Shown: one piece after another, positions 60,907 to 64,000 of the stretch
How positions within the stretch are numbered: the stretch's first letter is position 1
Layout: the number at the start of each line of letters is the position of its first letter
From: CAZMGT01 sp964565895
GTDB lineage: Bacteria > Armatimonadota > Zipacnadia > UBA1398 > CAZMGT01
Direction: 5' to 3'
Length of the DNA stretch: 64,000 nt
NCBI GenBank assembly: GCA_964565895.1
Contig: CAZMGT010000005.1
Span: 22,011 to 86,010, forward strand
Program-made: the position numbers and the translations under genes
Notes under the pieces: generated by a model
Told to the model about the DNA's origin: nothing
Databases searched by the model: none
The model's input: only the letters and a program-made list of their open reading frames with translations

Positions 60907-62004
60907 CTAGCGCGCCCGCTGGCCCGACTTCTCCGGCGAGGGCCGCTCCTGGCGCAGCATTATCCGCAGCTCCGTTAGATTTCCCGCATTGGCCAGCGCG
61001 ACCTCCTTGGTGATCACGTTGTCCCACACCAACTTGGCCAGCGCCTGATTCATCGTCTGCATCCCCCAAAAGCCGCCCTCGCTTATTGCGTTATACATGT
61101 CCGATACCCGGCCCTCTTCAATAAACTTGGCGATCGTCGGCGTAACGATCATGATCTCCAGCGCACACACCCGCCCCTTCCCGTCCGCCGTGGGCAAAAG
61201 CTTCTGCGAGATCACGCCCTGCAGCGACTGGCTCAGGCGCATGCACACCTGCTGCTTGGCGTGCGGCGGGAACATGTTGATGATCCGCTCCAACGTCTCC
61301 GCCGCGCTTCGCGTGTGCACCGTGGAGAACACCAAGTGCCCTGTCTCCGCCGCGGAGAGCGCCACCTCGAACGTCTCCACGTCGCGCATCTCGCCGATGA
61401 GGATTACATCCGGCGCCTGGCGGAGCACCGTGCGCAGGGCCGAGCGGAAATCTACCGTGTCAATGTGCACCTCGCGCTGGCTGATGATCGACTTCTTGTC
61501 GCGGTGCACGAACTCCAGCGGGTCCTCGATGGTCACGATGTGGCAGTGCCGGTTTTCGTTAATCTCATTAATAATCGCCGCAAGCGTCGTGGACTTGCCC
61601 GAGCCCGTGGGCCCGGTAACCAAAATAAGCCCCTGCCGCCGCTTGGCCAGGTCCTTCAGCACCTCGGGCAGGCCCCAGTCGTCGATCGACTTAACCTCGA
61701 GCGGAATCAGGCGCAGGCACAGGGCAATGCTCCCCCGCTGCTGGTAAATATTCACGCGAAAGCGCACCAGGTCGGGCACGGTAAATCCCATGTCCATCTC
61801 GTGCGTGCGCTCGAACTCCTTAATCTGCTCCGGCGACATCATCTCGTAGGCAATGGCCTTCGTATCCTCGGCGGTAAGCACGGGCAGGTCGAGCTGGCGC
61901 ACCGTCCCCCGAACCTTCATGCACGGCCGATTGCCCGCCTTGAGGAAAATGTCCGAGGCGTTGTTCTCCACCGCAGTGCGCACGATGAGGTCGAAGTCAA
62001 TCAC
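60907..62004 (-). CDS. PilT/PilU-like pilus ATPase (copy 1)
   Basis: This 365-residue motor ATPase has NNASDIFLKAGNRP, Walker A GPTGSGKSTT, TIEDPLEFVH, IGEMRDVETF and HLVFSTVHTRSAAET. Its C-terminal region (TIAKFIEEGRVSDM, GGFWGMQTMNQAL) departs from the AIRNLIR motif of PilT and looks more like PilU, the accessory motor. GTG start with AGGGGTG upstream. It is the first of the three in transcription order. Confidence 0.92.
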   Translation of the reverse strand: MIDFDLIVRTAVENNASDIFLKAGNRPCMKVRGTVRQLDLPVLTAEDTKAIAYEMMSPEQIKEFERTHEMDMGFTVPDLVRFRVNIYQQRGSIALCLRLIPLEVKSIDDWGLPEVLKDLAKRRQGLILVTGPTGSGKSTTLAAIINEINENRHCHIVTIEDPLEFVHRDKKSIISQREVHIDTVDFRSALRTVLRQAPDVILIGEMRDVETFEVALSAAETGHLVFSTVHTRSAAETLERIINMFPPHAKQQVCMRLSQSLQGVISQKLLPTADGKGRVCALEIMIVTPTIAKFIEEGRVSDMYNAISEGGFWGMQTMNQALAKLVWDNVITKEVALANAGNLTELRIMLRQERPSPEKSGQRAR

Positions 62005-62109
62005 AATGCCTGCACCCCTTGCTGCGGGGGAAAACAGACCCGGCGCGCAAAGCTTGGCAGGTGTCCCGGGCTGCTCCCCTTGTCACACGGCATGTAGGCA
62101 AAGTTATGT

Positions 62110-62844
62110 TCATCTGGCGGGCATAACATGCCGCCCCAGCGTCCGTCGCAATCCCGCGTACGTCGCCAGCGCCAGCCCCAGCGCAACCGCGGTAACCAAA
62201 AGCACGCTGGGAGCAACGCCCCAGCTTAGCGCTCTCTCGCTCCTCCCCGCGTCACGCGAAAGCGAGGGGAGCTGTTCTGCGTTGGATATGTGAATATCTT
62301 TGATGAATATGTCAAAAGTATAACTTCCCCGCGTAGAAACCGCCAGTGGCTCGATCCGTAGATAGTTATTCTCCACCGGCTCCGTTATGCCCTTGTAGTA
62401 GAATGGATCGCCCACGAGGAACGTTACAGAAAGCCGCCGATGCCGCCGCAGAGCAAGCACAAACGGCTCCACGGGCAGCTTTCCGCTCATCCGGTCGACC
62501 ATCCCCCGCACGCGCCCGCTGATCGTCGTCGTGGGGCTGCGCTCCGATCGCCCGCGATATCTCGGCCGCTCCTCCGCCTCCCACCCCCCGAGGCGGAGCA
62601 CGGCTTCGAAATCCGCGCGCGCTTGTCCTTCGCTAATTGCCTCGCTATAGGCAATGGTCATATCGTCGGGCTGGCCCTCGGTGCACATGACGATTACCTG
62701 CACCTGCGGCGCTGCGGCAAAGCTTTTCGGGCACGCGCAGAACAAAAGCGCGGACAAAGCTAAAAGCGCAACTGCAAGAGAGGCAAGGCAAACGAGGAAC
62801 ACAACTGCCGCATGGCTGTTGCCTGTCGCAGAGCGTGGATACAT
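62110..62844 (-). CDS. Hypothetical two-helix envelope protein downstream of tRNA-Ala
   Basis: This protein of 244 residues has one N-terminal hydrophobic segment (about 12-33), an extracytoplasmic domain (about 40-210) with FVLALRRHRRLSVTFLVGDPFYYKG and IFIKDIHIS, and a C-terminal helix (about 216-235). I do not recognise the family. The ATG at 62844 lies only 29 bases after the tRNA, with a weak GGAA upstream, so it is probably expressed by read-through from the tRNA promoter. The frame is open through the tRNA to 63036, which is not biologically meaningful. Confidence 0.65.
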   Translation of the reverse strand: MYPRSATGNSHAAVVFLVCLASLAVALLALSALLFCACPKSFAAAPQVQVIVMCTEGQPDDMTIAYSEAISEGQARADFEAVLRLGGWEAEERPRYRGRSERSPTTTISGRVRGMVDRMSGKLPVEPFVLALRRHRRLSVTFLVGDPFYYKGITEPVENNYLRIEPLAVSTRGSYTFDIFIKDIHISNAEQLPSLSRDAGRSERALSWGVAPSVLLVTAVALGLALATYAGLRRTLGRHVMPAR

Positions 62845-62873
62845 GCGGCGTTCCGTTGCTGGGGTGGAAGTAT

Positions 62874-62948
62874 TGGTGGAGCCGGCGGGATTTGAACCCG
62901 CGACCTCTTCCATGCCAAGGAAGCGCGCTCCCCCTGCGCCACGGCCCC
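62874..62948 (-). tRNA. tRNA-Ala (GGC anticodon)
   Basis: This 75-base gene encodes the 3' CCA (62874-62876). The acceptor stem pairs GGGGCCG with CGGCTCC, including the G3:U70 wobble that marks alanine tRNA. The anticodon loop reads TTGGCAT, giving GGC, which reads GCC/GCU codons. The T-loop is TTCAAAT. Confidence 0.95.
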
Positions 62949-62967
62949 ACATCGCCACCGCACGAGA

Positions 62968-62997
62968 ATTATACGCCACGCCCCGCCACCCCGTCAA
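62968..62997 (-). promoter_or_regulatory. Promoter of tRNA-Ala
   Basis: On the minus strand, TTGACG (62992-62997), an 18-base spacer and a perfect TATAAT (62968-62973), 19 bases before the tRNA 5' end. Confidence 0.85.
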
Positions 62998-63286
62998 GCG
63001 CCGGCGGGGGCTTCGCTCCGTCAGCTGTGCCCCCATTTTTCAGCCAAACGTGCGTGCCCCTCTCGCCCAACTCTGCGCCGCTTGCCTCCTACTCAGCGCC
63101 TGGCGGCCGCTTGCCTGGCGGGCTGTTTCTCCAGCCAAACGCGCGCCCCTCTGCCGCCCAAGCTCGAGGCCAAGCCGGGGCCTTGCCCTCCGCCCGCTGC
63201 TGCACGCTGCGCGTGCAACGGCTGCGCGCGGATCGCGAAAAACGCGTGCGCCATGGTCTGCGTAGACCCCAGCTCTCCTCTTCGCC

Positions 63287-63332
63287 GCGCGCAGGGTGTG
63301 GTGGCCTGGGGCACGGCTGGCGGGGAGGTGGC
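63287..63332 (+). repeat. 46-bp exact direct repeat, copy 1
   Basis: Identical to 63941-63986, 654 bases downstream. Similarity to the diverged copy at 63561-63595 extends about 25 bases past this block. Copies share a reading frame encoding VVAxGxAGGEVA. Confidence 0.9.
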
Positions 63333-63560
63333 GCGCTGTGGTCAGGGTGGGCAGCGCGCAGGCGCGGGCGCTATCTATGCCCCGCAGCAGATGCGTATCG
63401 GGCTCCCGTCTGCTTGGGAATAGGCAGTGGCCTTTATATTCGCGAGGCGAAGTGCCTGCTTATGTGTGTTCGCGACTGCGGTTGGAGCGCGAATACGCAG
63501 ACACTGCTTGCAAGGCTTGGATCTGGGGCCGTTCTGGGTCTGCGAAGGGCCACGCAGGCC

Positions 63561-63595
63561 GTGGTGGCCCAAGGGGCGGCTGGCGGGGAGGTGGC
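63561..63595 (+). repeat. Diverged copy of the 46-bp repeat
   Basis: Matches copy 1 over 35 bases with a few substitutions. Similarity continues for about 25 bases (GGTCAGGG core), and several differences are at third codon positions of the shared frame. Confidence 0.75.
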
Positions 63596-63940
63596 GAGCC
63601 GCGGTCAGGGCGGGCAACGCGGCGGCATGACAGGAACTGCTACTCTGGGGCGACCTGTATAGGCTGCTTGGGCTAAATTCCCTGGCGCACGGAGAAGCCC
63701 GGCTCCTGCACACTCAAGCTAAGCCGTTGCAGCCGTTCCTCTCTAAGGGCCGCACAGCCTGCTTTCGGCTTCGCGGCGAGGTAGCACATTGCAACCGACT
63801 TCTAGCGTGACTGTCTCCCCGCTGGCCGTGAGATCAGAACGGGCTGCTACCTTGTCTCCATTTCGATCGATCGGCCGCTCACGGGGGGTTCGGGGCTTCT
63901 CAGCCAGTGTGAGCCGGGCCCTCAGCGATGGGCGGGCGCT

Positions 63941-63986
63941 GCGCGCAGGGTGTGGTGGCCTGGGGCACGGCTGGCGGGGAGGTGGC
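63941..63986 (+). repeat. 46-bp exact direct repeat, copy 3
   Basis: Identical to 63287-63332; the match ends 14 bases before the window edge, after which the sequences differ. Confidence 0.9.
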
Positions 63987-64000
63987 CTGACCTGGTTAGG

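Larger units (their letters stand above)
62998..64000. other. Region of about 1 kb with no convincing gene
   Basis: Several overlapping frames are open because the DNA is GC-rich, but none has a ribosome site, consistent codon use or a recognisable protein. The region carries three copies of a G-rich repeat (exact at 63287-63332 and 63941-63986, diverged at 63561-63595). It also holds an AT-richer patch near 63420-63500. No tRNA or known structural RNA was recognised in it. Confidence 0.6.

Noticed and set aside
62835..63662. Plus-strand frame of 275 codons beyond the tRNA
   Set aside because: It runs through the tRNA in antisense, has no ribosome site and has compositional bias; the repeats inside it are reported separately.
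63287..63986. CRISPR array
   Set aside because: Only three copies at irregular distances (about 270 and 380 bases), no short regular spacers and no cas genes.

Overview
The window reads as chromosomal DNA from a GC-rich (by eye about two-thirds G+C), Gram-negative-type bacterium. Outer-membrane and envelope genes (an LptF/LptG-type permease, a Wzi-like barrel ending in Phe, an HlyD adaptor, an LPP20-like protein) point to a diderm. The phylum cannot be fixed from the sequence. Three tandem PilT-type ATPases, a PilB fused to a receiver, large secreted polysaccharide-degrading enzymes and a Cys-rich membrane protein would suit a little-studied lineage such as Armatimonadota or a neighbour, but that is low-confidence inference. 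Gene density is high, with many 1-4 base stop/start overlaps and frequent GTG/TTG starts. I see no insertion sequence, prophage, rRNA or CRISPR array.

Layout. (1) 1-823: the 3' part of a mandelate-racemase-family gene. (2) 850-11142, minus: a compact run of a bifunctional RelA/SpoT, Dtd, a TPR protein, an MBL-fold hydrolase and a five-gene HlyD/ABC-2 exporter resembling YbhGFSR but with the two ATPases as separate genes. (3) 11287-12186, plus: Thi4-type thiazole synthase behind a near-consensus promoter. (4) 12204-17615, minus: a translationally coupled biotin operon, bioB - FabF-like ketosynthase - bioF - bioD - bioA. (5) 17760-22436, plus: M20 amidohydrolase, exported TPR protein, PBP2. (6) 22420-26786, minus: aminotransferase, HIT protein, LptF/G permease, zinc-ribbon protein, membrane HExxH peptidase. 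(7) 26944-33600, plus: a conserved unknown, an exported alpha/beta hydrolase, an AmmeMemoRadiSam radical SAM enzyme, Maf, MreB, a TPR protein, and a tandem pair of an unknown membrane-anchored family whose second copy is frameshifted.

(8) 33603-41059: a small minus-strand gene with its own terminator, secG, an LPP20-like protein, a Wzi-like outer-membrane protein, a PHP-phosphatase homologue with an eroded metal site, an SH3b-NlpC/P60 wall hydrolase, an M14 peptidase and a small basic protein with its own leader hairpin and strong terminator. (9) 41078-54704: polysaccharide-degradation genes (GH30-like, FG-GAP-repeat, heparinase II/III-like, CBM9/TIM-barrel/discoidin protein) mixed with an acetamidase, RimI and a PilB-REC-pseudoHPt fusion. 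(10) 54859-57207: a solitary N6-adenine DNA methyltransferase. (11) 57215-62948, minus: a Cys-rich membrane protein, three pilT paralogues, an unknown two-TM protein and tRNA-Ala(GGC). (12) 62998-64000: no convincing gene, but dispersed repeats including an exact 46-bp direct repeat.

Together the genes cover the stringent response and tRNA proofreading, two cofactor pathways (thiamin, biotin), cell elongation and envelope assembly (PBP2, MreB, Maf, LptF/G, SecG, Wzi), type IV pilus motors and plant- or microbial-polysaccharide use.
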